A stretch of 52,531 nucleotides of DNA from Streptomyces albipurpureus. GTDB lineage: Bacteria; Actinomycetota; Actinomycetes; Streptomycetales; Streptomycetaceae. A program made the translations under genes and the position numbers. Positions 1-8,583 of this stretch are shown piece by piece. The stretch's first letter is position 1, and the number at the start of each line of letters is the position of its first letter. The stretch lies in NCBI RefSeq assembly GCF_023701525.1, contig NZ_JAMQAW010000007.1, positions 374,524 to 427,054 on the forward strand, read 5' to 3'. Below the pieces are notes generated by a model. That model worked only from the letters and a program-made list of their open reading frames with translations, ran no database searches and was not told where the DNA came from.

Positions 1-641
1 TCATCTCAGGGGTGACCGCCCGCTCTCGTACGGTCACCGCGCTCCGGGTTCATCCAGCCACCACGCGTACCCCCGGCCCCAGGGCGCTACCGCCCCTGCA
101 CAGCTGTGCTTCCGACGGCGGAGCCGAGGGCCACCAGACCCCGCAGGAACACCCCGATACCCGCCCCGACACCCTCGTAGCCGACGAGCTGGCACGGAGG
201 GCTCGCTGGCGGGGTCGTATCCGGTGCCAAGGCTGATCTTCAGCCAGCGCGGTCGGAGCGCGGCGTAGGGGCCGTCTGAGGCCGTTCAGGGGCCGCGACG
301 CACCCGGCGAGCGGGCCGGAGTCCCGGGCTTCCACACTCCGGCGCCCGCCTCATGCGAGGCTCCTTCGATGCGCGCCGGTAGCCCTTGCGCCGATCGCCC
401 GGCCAGATGCCCGCGATGACCGGAGGGCCGGCATCGGACCGCCAGGCTCTTCCCCCACGATTCGCCCGAGCGCACCGACCCCGCGGTGGCGGGATCGTCG
501 GGTACGGGGCCGCTCGGGGGCAGCCTGCCGCCAGGGGCACCCCTGCCACGGGAGATCCAGGCGAGGGAGTTCCGGGCGAGGGAATCTGGTGCGCCGACAC
601 GCTCCGACCGCGATCACCTCGGCTGCCCGGGTAGTCGGGCG
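1..641. other. No recognisable gene
   Basis: I find no convincing coding region here. Reading frames exist on both strands but resemble no family, lack good ribosome-binding sites and look like GC-rich noise. An 8-bp inverted repeat (GGTGACCG at 11-18, CGGTCACC at 31-38) could be part of a hairpin or operator for something beyond the left edge. From remembered S. coelicolor order a topoisomerase IV subunit gene (parE) might lie just outside, but nothing inside the window shows this. Confidence 0.5.
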
Positions 642-1457
642 CTAGGGCACCACCACCGCGGAGACCCGGGTGTAGACCCCCGGACTGTCCGCCCGACCGC
701 AGCCGCTGCCCCAGGAAACCAGTCCGATGAGCCTCCCCTCGGCCACCAGCGGACCTCCGCTGTCCCCCTGGCATGCGTCGTGTCCGCCCCGGAGATCTCC
801 GGCACAGACCATCGTCTCCGCGGTGTAGCGACCACCCAGGCCACCGGGATAGGCCCTTTCGCATGTCTCGTCCGGGAGGACGGTCACCTGGGCGGCACGC
901 AGCGATGTGGCGTAGCTACCGTCACCCTCCGTGTCCCCCCAGCCATAGACAGCAGCACTCACCCCAGGCTCGTACGCAGGATCACCAACCCCTGCCACCT
1001 CGATCACATGGGACGCGGGCAGAGCCTCGGCAAGGGTGAGTACAGCAAGATCAGAATTGCTGGTGAACGAGTCATAGTCCGGCGAGATCCAACTCTCCGT
1101 AACCGGAATCTCCCGACCGTCCCTACTCGTCAGCTCTGTCCGCCCGACGATGACCCGGAGATCGGCCATCTCATTGGCTCCGTCACCGAACGCCGTCCGG
1201 CTCAGACAGTGGGCTGCGGTCATCACCTTCGTGGGTTCGACGACCACCCCGCCGCAGAACTGGCCCGCGCGGGTTCCCCCGAATCGGTCACGACTGGAGA
1301 GCGCCACCACCCAGGGGTTGTCAGCAACCCGTACCGGGAACCCACCCACGACGACACTGTCAGCGATGGCCGGCACAGGTGACGCCAGCGGGGCCACCGC
1401 CCCGGTGGTCATCAGAGCCAGCGCCCCGGTCAGGGCTCGTACGAGGGGACGGCGCAT
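642..1457 (-). CDS. Secreted trypsin-like serine protease (S1 family)
   Basis: A 271-residue exported chymotrypsin-fold protease. Residues 1 to about 32 form a Sec signal peptide (MRRPLVRALT basic start, hydrophobic core, PVPAIADS end). The mature part begins near VVVGGF (35-40), the usual S1 N-terminus. The catalytic triad is visible: His83 in TAAHC, Asp136 in NSDLAVL, Ser233 in CQGDSGGP. Asp227, six residues before the serine, is the trypsin S1-pocket residue, so cleavage after Arg/Lys is expected. Cysteines at 69/84, 199/218/229 and 253 fit the fold's disulfides. I chose the ATG at 1457 because AGGAG lies a few bases upstream and the signal peptide starts there. It lies beyond the hrdB terminator and is transcribed independently. 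Its substrate cannot be read from sequence. Confidence 0.9.
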   Translation of the reverse strand: MRRPLVRALTGALALMTTGAVAPLASPVPAIADSVVVGGFPVRVADNPWVVALSSRDRFGGTRAGQFCGGVVVEPTKVMTAAHCLSRTAFGDGANEMADLRVIVGRTELTSRDGREIPVTESWISPDYDSFTSNSDLAVLTLAEALPASHVIEVAGVGDPAYEPGVSAAVYGWGDTEGDGSYATSLRAAQVTVLPDETCERAYPGGLGGRYTAETMVCAGDLRGGHDACQGDSGGPLVAEGRLIGLVSWGSGCGRADSPGVYTRVSAVVVP

Positions 1458-1579
1458 TGGGTCTCCTGACTTTGCGTGAATGGGAGTCAACCCAGAGTCA
1501 TTCAACACGGTGGCCCACGCACACGCGGTACCTCGTTCACGGCGCTCCGACGCAACGGAAGCGGGCTGCCGCCCCAACG

Positions 1580-1619
1580 ACGAAGGGCCCGATTCCCTGG
1601 TGGGAATCGGGCCCTTCGT
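1580..1619 (-). terminator. Strong hairpin terminator after hrdB
   Basis: Perfect 18-bp inverted repeat: ACGAAGGGCCCGATTCCC (1580-1597), loop TGGT, then its exact complement (1602-1619). It begins about 30 bases past the hrdB stop codon and lies upstream of the protease gene, so it should insulate the two units. Confidence 0.85.
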
Positions 1620-1651
1620 ACGACCGGGTTCGCTGGCGACCCTTCGAAGGC

Positions 1652-3208
1652 CTAGTCGAGGTAGTCGCGCAGAACCTGCGAACGCGACGGGTGACGCAGC
1701 TTCGACATCGTCTTGGACTCGATCTGACGGATCCGCTCACGCGTCACTCCGTAGACCTTGCCGATCTCGTCGAGGGTCTTCGGCTGACCGTCGGTGAGAC
1801 CGAAACGCATCGAGACAACACCCGCCTCCCGCTCGGAGAGGGTGTCGAGCACCGAGTGGAGCTGCTCCTGGAGAAGCGTGAAGCTGACGGCATCAGCAGG
1901 TACGACCGCCTCGGAGTCCTCGATGAGGTCACCGAACTCGCTGTCACCGTCCTCACCCAGCGGGGTGTGCAGGGAGATCGGCTCACGACCGTACTTCTGG
2001 ACCTCGATGACCTTCTCGGGGGTCATGTCGAGTTCCTTGGCCAGCTCCTCCGGGGTGGGCTCACGGCCCAGGTCCTGGAGCATCTGGCGCTGCACACGCG
2101 CGAGCTTGTTGATGACCTCGACCATGTGCACCGGAATACGGATGGTGCGGGCCTGGTCGGCCATGGCGCGGGTGATCGCCTGCCGAATCCACCAGGTGGC
2201 GTACGTGGAGAACTTGTAGCCCTTGGTGTAGTCGAACTTCTCCACGGCTCGGATCAGACCGAGGTTGCCCTCCTGGATGAGGTCCAGGAACAACATGCCG
2301 CGGCCGGTGTAACGCTTGGCGAGCGAGACGACCAGTCGGAGGTTGGCCTCCAGCAGGTGGTTCTTGGCCCGGCGCCCGTCCTCGGCGATGATCTCCAGCT
2401 CGCGCTTGAGCTTCGGCGCCAGCTTGTCGGAGTTCGCCAACTTGTCCTCGGCGAAGAGTCCGGCCTCAATGCGCTTGGCCAGCTCGACCTCCTGCTCAGC
2501 ATTGAGCAGGGGGACCTTTCCGATCTGCTTGAGGTAGTCCTTGACCGGGTCGGCGGTGGCTCCGGCAACGGCGACCTGCTGTGCGGGCGCGTCATCCTCG
2601 TCCTCATCGGACAGGACAAAGCCCTTGCTCTCGCCCTCGGCCTCTTCCTCGTCGCCCTTGCCGGGCTGAACCTCATCGGTGAGCTCGTCGCCATCGCCGG
2701 GCTCATCCGAGTCCCGCTTGGCGGCGGTCTTCTTGGCCGTCGTCTTCTTGGCGGCGGTCTTCTTGGCGGTGGCTTTCTTGGCCGTCGCCTTCTTGGCGGC
2801 GGCCCTCTTGGCGGGCGCGGCCCCCGTGACCTCATCGCCGGCCTGGACGTCGACGGAGTCGGTCGTCGACGTCGCGGTGGCAGCGACGGTCTTTGTCGTG
2901 GTCGTCTTGGCCGCGACGGTCTTGGTGGCAGTGCGCTTTGCCGGGCTCTTCGCAGCGACGCTCTTGCGGGCGCGCCTGGGCGACTCCGCGGCATTCACCA
3001 TCAGCGTCACACCCTCTTCCTCGAGGATCTGGTTGAGGCTGCGCAGAACATTCTTCCACTGAGTTTGCGGAATCTGGTCGGCCTCGAAGGCGCGACGCAC
3101 GTCATCGCCGGCGATCTGCCCATCAGCCTTTCCCCGCTCGATGAGCGCCATCACAGACTCGGACTCGGCGATCTCCGGCGGGAGCGTACGGGATGTGCTG
3201 GCCGACAC
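1652..3208 (-). CDS. hrdB: Principal RNA polymerase sigma factor HrdB (RpoD-type sigma70)
   Basis: The essential housekeeping sigma factor of streptomycetes, 518 residues. Region 1.1-like segment at about 1-70. A long Lys/Ala/Thr-rich tract (about 78-170, repeated [12 protein letters not shown] units) followed by an acidic stretch (about 166-210) is typical of streptomycete HrdB. Region 1.2 starts near [11 protein letters not shown] (220-230). Region 2 at about 283-350 includes the -10 recognition helix [18 protein letters not shown] (331-348). Region 3 spans about 355-440. Region 4.2 helix-turn-helix is [20 protein letters not shown] (478-497). Start is the GTG at 3208, preceded by GAGAGG at a suitable distance; the longer frame upstream does not belong to the family. 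It has its own upstream region and a strong terminator, next to whiH as in other streptomycetes. Confidence 0.97.
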   Translation of the reverse strand: MSASTSRTLPPEIAESESVMALIERGKADGQIAGDDVRRAFEADQIPQTQWKNVLRSLNQILEEEGVTLMVNAAESPRRARKSVAAKSPAKRTATKTVAAKTTTTKTVAATATSTTDSVDVQAGDEVTGAAPAKRAAAKKATAKKATAKKTAAKKTTAKKTAAKRDSDEPGDGDELTDEVQPGKGDEEEAEGESKGFVLSDEDEDDAPAQQVAVAGATADPVKDYLKQIGKVPLLNAEQEVELAKRIEAGLFAEDKLANSDKLAPKLKRELEIIAEDGRRAKNHLLEANLRLVVSLAKRYTGRGMLFLDLIQEGNLGLIRAVEKFDYTKGYKFSTYATWWIRQAITRAMADQARTIRIPVHMVEVINKLARVQRQMLQDLGREPTPEELAKELDMTPEKVIEVQKYGREPISLHTPLGEDGDSEFGDLIEDSEAVVPADAVSFTLLQEQLHSVLDTLSEREAGVVSMRFGLTDGQPKTLDEIGKVYGVTRERIRQIESKTMSKLRHPSRSQVLRDYLD

Positions 3209-3631
3209 GAACAACCTCTCGGAACGATGGAAACGGCTTCCGGCCCCGCCCATGAACGGGCCGGAGCCGACGACCACCAAGGCGCGGATTGCCGGTGGCG
3301 CGGGCGGTTGAGCCTCAGAACTGCGCGGAACTACACAGCGCCGTGAACGACGGCTGTATTCCTTCCTCGGCTATCACCTCTTAGGTCATCGCCCTGTTTC
3401 GAGGAGTGTTACGCCCAATCCGCGTGGCCCGAGTCACACCCCATTCGCGACAAAGCGACCAGAGTGGTTGTTGAGCGTACATTTATACCGCCGGACCCCC
3501 GTGGAATCCGGCGGCGCTCTGTGTGTACGCCGCCGCACGCCCAGCCAGTACTCGCCTCCGCGGGGCCGATCGGTGTACACCTGCCCAAAGCTCGCCGATA
3601 TACGCCTCCGGACCCGTCCGCGCGGCCGGGC
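3209..3631. other. hrdB promoter region and whiH-hrdB spacer
   Basis: About 420 bases without a gene between whiH and hrdB. It must hold the hrdB promoter(s). I could not assign -35/-10 boxes with confidence, although the AT-richer stretch around 3350-3420 is the likely place. A hairpin near 3488-3514 is listed separately. A 10-bp palindrome GGTGTACACC occurs near 3571-3580. Confidence 0.5.
3488..3514 (-). terminator. Possible whiH terminator hairpin
   Basis: CCGCCGGA (3488-3495) and TCCGGCGG (3507-3514) can form an 8-bp GC stem with an 11-base loop, about 120 bases past the whiH stop. It lacks a T-run, which is common for streptomycete terminators. The distance makes it tentative. Confidence 0.4.
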
Positions 3632-4519
3632 TCAGTGCTCGCGAGGCGCGGGCACGACGCGCTCCACCTCCGGGTGGACGGTCAGCAGCTGCCGCATCGC
3701 GGATTCCGCGGCGTGCGCGTCACCGGCGGCCAGGGCCTCGACGATCCGGGCGTGATGGGCCAGGGAGGCCTCATTGGGTCGGTCACAACCAGTGACCGGA
3801 CCTCCGGAGACCTGGAGGGCAGCGGAGACGATCCCGGAGAGGTGCTCCAGCATCCGGTTGCCAGCGAGCTGAATGAGCAGCGAGTGGAACTCCGCATCGG
3901 CACGGGAGAAGGTAATCCCGTCACCCTGCGCAAGGGCGTGGCCCATGATCTCGACCATGTCTCCGAGCCGCTGCTGAATGTCCTCACGGCTGTGGCCGGC
4001 CGCGAGACGGGCGGCGAGGGGCTCGATGGTCCAGCGCAGCTCGGACAGCTCACGGCGCTGGTCATCGCGCTGCGGCCCGAAGGCGCGCCATTCGATGATG
4101 TCGGCGTCCAGGAGATTCCAATCGGCGACGGGGCGGACCCGGGTGCCGACATTGGGTCGGGCGCTGACGAGGCCCTTGGCCTCAAGGACGCGTAGCGACT
4201 CCCGTACGACGGTGCGGGAGACCTCGAATCGCTGACCGATCTCCTCGGGGACGAGCGGTCGATCGGCCCCGAGGTCCCCGGAGACGATCATCTGGCCGAG
4301 CTGCTGGACGAGTTGGCCGTGCAGGCCACGGCCCCGGTTGCCCGTCGTGCGGCGACCGACCCGACCCAACTCGGTGTCGGGCCCGTCCCAGGAGGGCGGG
4401 GTGGCGCGGTCGGACACGGGGGATTCCGCGTAGGGGTATCGGTCGAGTTCGCCCGGACCTGCGAGGCCGGTGTCGGCGGGGCGGGCGGCGGTCATCATGG
4501 TGTGCGCAAGGGTACTCAC
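3632..4519 (-). CDS. whiH: Sporulation regulator WhiH (GntR family, FCD domain)
   Basis: A 295-residue GntR/FadR-type transcription factor. Residues 1-60 are a variable tail; a winged helix-turn-helix occupies about 65-130 (GRGLHGQLVQQLGQMIVSGD, then EEIGQRFEVSRTVVRESLRV); an all-helical FCD effector domain covers about 155-285, with candidate metal/ligand residues Asp208, His212, His256 and His282. The position next to hrdB and the sequence match S. coelicolor WhiH, which acts early in sporulation septation of aerial hyphae and is transcribed by sigma-WhiG. The GTG at 4519 is preferred over the ATGs a few codons in because AAGGA lies just upstream and this gives the family length. A sigma-WhiG-like promoter lies at 4612-4638. 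The ligand is not evident. Confidence 0.92.
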   Translation of the reverse strand: MSTLAHTMMTAARPADTGLAGPGELDRYPYAESPVSDRATPPSWDGPDTELGRVGRRTTGNRGRGLHGQLVQQLGQMIVSGDLGADRPLVPEEIGQRFEVSRTVVRESLRVLEAKGLVSARPNVGTRVRPVADWNLLDADIIEWRAFGPQRDDQRRELSELRWTIEPLAARLAAGHSREDIQQRLGDMVEIMGHALAQGDGITFSRADAEFHSLLIQLAGNRMLEHLSGIVSAALQVSGGPVTGCDRPNEASLAHHARIVEALAAGDAHAAESAMRQLLTVHPEVERVVPAPREH

Positions 4520-4611
4520 GCATCCTTTGTCGGCCCCGCTTCCACGGCCCTTGAGGTCTTTGGTGAAAAGCACACGAAAGGGTGATCGGCGCTTCCCCCA
4601 CAATTGACGCC

Positions 4612-4638
4612 TTATCGGAGATAAACGGGCGTTCTTAA
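4612..4638 (-). promoter_or_regulatory. Sigma-WhiG (FliA-type) promoter for whiH
   Basis: Read on the minus strand: TTAA (4638-4635), a spacer of exactly 15 bases (4634-4620), then TCCGATAA (4619-4612). The known sigma-WhiG/FliA consensus is TAAA-N15-GCCGATAA, so the -10 element matches 7 of 8 and the spacing is ideal. Transcription would start around 4605 and give a leader of roughly 85 bases before the GTG start. whiH is an established sigma-WhiG target, which supports the call. Confidence 0.8.
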
Positions 4639-4678
4639 GGGAGTTACCGGCAGATCGCTTCACCTCGATCGTTGACGA

Positions 4679-7003
4679 TCACCAACGAGCGCTCCGACGA
4701 AGGTCAGTGAACAGATATGCGCAGATCAGAACAGACAACGACAACACCATTGCCATTCCCACCGGTTGGGCCAGCATCCGAACCCCGGCCAGCAGCCAGA
4801 CTTCGGTCTGCTGGGGCAGCCAGACCCACGTCAGTTCGCGCACTCTGCGGGGAAGCCCGGCGACCGAGCGCACCGACGGGACGATCAGGGCCTGCTGAAC
4901 GAGCGGGGCGACAACGACCGGTACGGACAGCACTGCGGCCACGCCCGCGGCAGTGACGCGAAAGACCCCCGCTGCCAACAACCCGGCCCACGCGCACCCG
5001 AGGGACAGGGCGCACCAATGAGTCAACAGTGTGGCCGGATTCCCCGGGAGTGCGATCGCTGCACTTCCGTAGACAAGGCGCAGGGCTTGGGCATCCGCCA
5101 CCGCGACAAGGAGGGCGATGGACACCGCCGCGACTCCGGTGACCAGGAGTTTCGCGAGCAGTAGGCCAAACCGACGGGGCACCGTGCCACACGCTGCCGC
5201 GAGCGCCGGGTAGCGAGACTCCTCCCCGAAGGAGAGGGCTCCGATCAGGCCGGCACTGAGGGCCGCCGGTGGCAGGGGAAGGAACTCGGGCCAGGCCGCG
5301 ATCGCCACCGGCGCGGTGATCGCGCTGGAACGGGCGAGCAGCAGACACAGAGCCAAGGAGAGCAGCAGGGCCCCGGCGAGGATGAAGGCGGTGGTGCGGA
5401 TGCCGAGCAGCCGCAGGAGTTCGTAACGCACGGGTCGTAGCGGACCGGCCAGGGCGCGCGGACGCGATTCCCGGCTTGGCGCCCGATGCGTGTGAGCTGG
5501 CGCCTGTGGGCGAGGGACGGGCCGCGGGGCTCCGAGAGGTGGAGCATCGGCGGTGTCCTCACCAGGGAGGCTTCGGCTGTTGGTGGGCTTGATGGCGGGG
5601 CACTGGGCGTGGGGAGCAGCGGTCGGAGGGTGGCGGGCCTCGATTCCGGGGGTTGGCCGATCCAGGGGCTCGACGGGCGTGCGCCGGGCGGGATGGGCGC
5701 CGGCAGATGTGGAGGAGATCTCCTCAGGTGCGCCGGCAAGCTCGCACGGGATGGGCCGGGGTGCGGCAGGCACACCTTGCGAACCCGCGGGTTCTGCGGG
5801 GAGGGCCAGGGCGGACCCGGGTGCGGTGGGAGCCTTCGAAGAGTCCGCGGGTTCGGCGGGTACGGGTGTCGGTTCTTCGGCATCGGACGTGGGGTGCGGG
5901 GTCGGGTGAGCCTCGGCAGGGGGCAGCCGGGCGGGCCGGGCCTCAGGGCCCGGGCACTGCTCGTGGCCGCGGGCCGACTCGGGGGAACGATCGGGTACGG
6001 CCGGGTTGTCCGCCTCGATCACCTGCCCCGGTTCGGCGCCGGTGTCCGGAGCGGAAGGGGATCGGTCCGGCGGCAAGTGGGGCCGCCGCGCAGGCTGCGG
6101 GGGAGCGTCCTGGCCGGGCTCCCTCGCCCACGCTCCAACGCCGACCTCGTCGGCGAGCCGATGGACTGGGAGTCGGTACCGGTAGGCGATCTCCCCGAGC
6201 TCCGCGCAACTGCTTCCGTAGACGGAGAGGGCGCTGCCCCCCTCCACCACCACTTCCACCGAACGCCTGGCAGCACGTGACTCGCGGTGGATGAGGGAGG
6301 CGAGTCGAGCCGCGTGCGGAGTACGCACCGCTACGCGTGGGCGCAGCCGGGTTCGCGAGAAGGCGGCGACCTCCTGGTCGGCAACCAGCCGGCCGGCGTC
6401 GAGGGTGACGATACGATCCGCGATCCGAGCTGCCTCTTTGGGGTCGCTGACGGTGTAGAGGACCGTCCCTCCACTCGCGGCATGGGCCCGCATGAGCCGG
6501 TGCATCCATAGGCGGTCTCCGGCCGCTAGCCCCTTGTTCGGTTCGTCGAGGAGGAGGGTCTGTGGGCCGCCCAGCATGGCGACGGCGACCCCCAGCCTGC
6601 GGTCGGCGGCGAGCGGCAACGAGTCAAGCCGTTGGCTTCGAAGGCCGGTGAGGCCAACGGCTTCGAGGAGATGGTCTGCGCGAGCCAGCGGAACGCCCGC
6701 GGCGGCACTGAGCATCCGAAGCTGTCCGCGTACCGTCCGGGCCGGATGCCCGGGGACATCGCCCAGAAGGGCACCCACTTCCCGGGTGGGATGGACGATT
6801 CGGTGCAGGGGATTGCCGCGGAAGTACGTGACGCCCCGGCCGGGCTCAAGCTCCAGCATCAACCGCAGGGTCGTGGACTTGCCCGACCCAACGGGCCCCA
6901 GCAGGGCCGTGATCTGCCCGGCCCGGGCCTCAAAGCTGAGGTCTTGGACGATGGGCGGGAGGTCTCTTCTGGGACAGCTGGTGAGTCCGATGGCCTGGAG
7001 CAT
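4679..7003 (-). CDS. ABC transporter ATPase fused to a membrane domain through a Pro-rich linker
   Basis: 774 residues in three parts. Residues 1-300 are an ABC-2-type ATP-binding domain with Walker A GPVGSGKST (36-44) and Walker B LLLDEP (150-155). About 310-535 is a very Pro/Ala/Glu-rich low-complexity linker. About 550-774 contains some six hydrophobic spans (first near TTAFILAGALLLSLALCLLLA), like an ABC-2 permease. The ATPase looks divergent: the signature loop position reads SLPLAADRR (128-136) instead of LSGGMRQR, the D-loop reads EPNKGLA, and the switch region (TVLYTVSDPKE, 180-190) has no histidine. ATP binding is plausible, normal hydrolysis less so. Start at the ATG at 7003, with GAGAG upstream. 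It sits between whiH and a Nudix gene; substrate unknown. Confidence 0.8.
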   Translation of the reverse strand: MLQAIGLTSCPRRDLPPIVQDLSFEARAGQITALLGPVGSGKSTTLRLMLELEPGRGVTYFRGNPLHRIVHPTREVGALLGDVPGHPARTVRGQLRMLSAAAGVPLARADHLLEAVGLTGLRSQRLDSLPLAADRRLGVAVAMLGGPQTLLLDEPNKGLAAGDRLWMHRLMRAHAASGGTVLYTVSDPKEAARIADRIVTLDAGRLVADQEVAAFSRTRLRPRVAVRTPHAARLASLIHRESRAARRSVEVVVEGGSALSVYGSSCAELGEIAYRYRLPVHRLADEVGVGAWAREPGQDAPPQPARRPHLPPDRSPSAPDTGAEPGQVIEADNPAVPDRSPESARGHEQCPGPEARPARLPPAEAHPTPHPTSDAEEPTPVPAEPADSSKAPTAPGSALALPAEPAGSQGVPAAPRPIPCELAGAPEEISSTSAGAHPARRTPVEPLDRPTPGIEARHPPTAAPHAQCPAIKPTNSRSLPGEDTADAPPLGAPRPVPRPQAPAHTHRAPSRESRPRALAGPLRPVRYELLRLLGIRTTAFILAGALLLSLALCLLLARSSAITAPVAIAAWPEFLPLPPAALSAGLIGALSFGEESRYPALAAACGTVPRRFGLLLAKLLVTGVAAVSIALLVAVADAQALRLVYGSAAIALPGNPATLLTHWCALSLGCAWAGLLAAGVFRVTAAGVAAVLSVPVVVAPLVQQALIVPSVRSVAGLPRRVRELTWVWLPQQTEVWLLAGVRMLAQPVGMAMVLSLSVLICAYLFTDLRRSARW

Positions 7004-7634
7004 CGCTTCTCTCGCGGATCGGCGGAAGGGAGACCGCTCGGCGGCGGGGCAGGTACCGCAGCAAGATAACGCGACATTTGTGACTTTCTACGCAAGCCCC
7101 CTTCTGGGGGTTTCCACCTCCATGACGCCGTCCATCGCTGGAGGCACGCCAACTGCCGGACATCGCCGCATTGCGCCTCTCGTGCCCTGCGAACGGGGGT
7201 CGAGCCCAGGAACCCGCTTCCAGGCCCACGCGCCGCGACAACCGCCTTCAGTCACCGCCTAGGCCTACCCGCCAGGCTCTGCGCCGGCCAAGCCCGCATC
7301 GGATGCGGCCCACTCCACAGCAGACAGGGATGCCGACAGCCGTAGGGGACCTTCGCCTCCCCGCGCGAGCGACCCGATGGGCGATCCACCTGGAAACGCA
7401 CGGCGCCCACTCCCTGCCCGGCGCCGAAGGCGACGCTCACTCATCCTTCGTCCAGCCGTCGGACCATCACCCAATCGCCCGAGGTTCCCCGCCGCCCCGC
7501 CACCCCGCAGCACCGGCCACGCCCGAGACCGCTGGTTGCTGGTTGCTGGTTGCTGGTTGCTGGTTGCTGGTTGCTGGTTGCCAGGCTCGCGCTCGGGCCT
7601 CGACGCTTGCCAGCCCCAGGAGTTCTTCGTCGGT
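7004..7634. other. Gene-free spacer with hairpin and heptamer repeat
   Basis: About 630 bases without a credible gene. It should contain the promoter of the ABC gene at its left end. A small hairpin occurs at 7094-7113 (CCCCC, loop TTCT, GGGGG, followed by TTT). A seven-base tandem repeat lies at 7534-7582 (listed separately). Open frames crossing it have no family resemblance. Confidence 0.55.
7534..7582. repeat. Tandem heptanucleotide repeat (GGTTGCT)7
   Basis: Six exact copies of GGTTGCT in a row from 7534 to 7575, then a seventh with its last base changed (GGTTGCC, 7576-7582); the preceding GCT extends the array slightly. It lies about 50 bases downstream of the stop of the minus-strand Nudix gene, outside any gene I accept. 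Such an array is expected to be length-variable by replication slippage. Confidence 0.9.
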
Positions 7635-8399
7635 TCAGACCTCTGGGCGCAACATCGGCGGGTTGAGCACGGTCGCCCCACCTGCCCGAAAGAGCTGTGC
7701 CGGACGGCCACCCTGTCGGGTGGTCGTGCCACCGGAGGGCACCAGGAAGCCCGGTGTGCCGGTCACCTTGCGATGGAAGTTCCTGGGGTCGAGCGCCACA
7801 CCCCACACCGCCTCGTACACCCTGCGCAGCTCGCCAACCGTGAACTCTGGCGGGCAGAAGGCGGTGGCCAGCGAGGAGTACTCGATCTTGGACCGCGCCC
7901 GCTCCACTCCATCCCCCAGGATGCGCGCGTGGTCGAAGGCCAGCGGGGTGGACTGTTCCCCTTCCCGCCCGAACCCGCCTTCCTGACTCAGCAGGTCCTC
8001 GACGGTCGCCCATCGGGCGCTGTTGGCGTCACCACCCGCTCGTGGTGCCGGAAGGTCAGGGGCCAACACCAGATGGGCGACGCTCACGACCCTCATTCGA
8101 GGGTCGCGCCGCGGATCCCCATAGGTGGCGAGCTGCTCCAGATGTGCGCCAGGGGTGGAAGCCGGGGAGTCGGGATCATGGGCGCACAGCCCCGTCTCCT
8201 CCGCGAGCTCGCGGGCCGCGGCGGCGGCCAGGTCCTCGTCACCCCGCACGAAGCCACCGGGTAGGGCCCAGCGTCCCTGGAACGGCTGCTCACCACGGCG
8301 CACCACCAATGCGCAGAGCGCATGCCGCCGCACGGTAAGTACGACCAGGTCGACCGTGACTGCAAAGGGAGGAAAAGCCGACGGGTCGTAGGGAGACAT
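7635..8399 (-). CDS. Nudix hydrolase domain with C-terminal winged helix (NrtR-like)
   Basis: 254 residues. Residues 10-145 are a Nudix fold with a complete Nudix box at 49-71 (G-x5-E-x7-REL-x-EET-GL), so the catalytic glutamates for Mg-dependent hydrolysis of a nucleoside diphosphate-X substrate are all present. The C-terminal part (about 150-235, including FTVGELRRVYEAVWG and RNFHRKVTG) matches the winged-helix domain of NrtR-type regulators of NAD metabolism, which bind ADP-ribose through a usually degenerate Nudix domain. Here the box is intact, so it may be an enzyme, a regulator or both. Start ATG at 8399 follows a short upstream region containing TCGTC-N5-GACGA at 8413-8427. No NAD gene adjoins it, so its regulon cannot be inferred from position. 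Confidence 0.85.
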   Translation of the reverse strand: MSPYDPSAFPPFAVTVDLVVLTVRRHALCALVVRRGEQPFQGRWALPGGFVRGDEDLAAAAARELAEETGLCAHDPDSPASTPGAHLEQLATYGDPRRDPRMRVVSVAHLVLAPDLPAPRAGGDANSARWATVEDLLSQEGGFGREGEQSTPLAFDHARILGDGVERARSKIEYSSLATAFCPPEFTVGELRRVYEAVWGVALDPRNFHRKVTGTPGFLVPSGGTTTRQGGRPAQLFRAGGATVLNPPMLRPEV

Positions 8400-8409
8400 G
8401 CCGTGATCA

Positions 8410-8430
8410 TAGTCGTCTGCCTGACGATAA
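8410..8430. promoter_or_regulatory. Candidate NrtR-type operator
   Basis: Inverted repeat TCGTC (8413-8417), spacer TGCCT, GACGA (8423-8427), with AT-rich flanks, 13 bases upstream of the start of the Nudix-winged-helix gene. The position suggests autoregulation. NrtR operators vary between lineages and I cannot run a motif comparison, so this is tentative. Confidence 0.4.
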
Positions 8431-8583
8431 ACACTGCTTTCCCCGTCCGGGGGCGCTTCTTTACCTCACCTTCGCCTACGGTCCCTGGCTCTTCCGCGAT
8501 GGCCGTCCGCTTCTTTCTGAGGGCCGCCGTCCACCGGCCTCGGTGCCAAGCCGCCCAGGGCCTCTTCTCCAACGTAGTGATCT

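Noticed and set aside
7534..7582. CRISPR or protein-repeat reading of the heptamer array
   Set aside because: The unit is only seven bases with no spacers, and the frames through it have no homologues.
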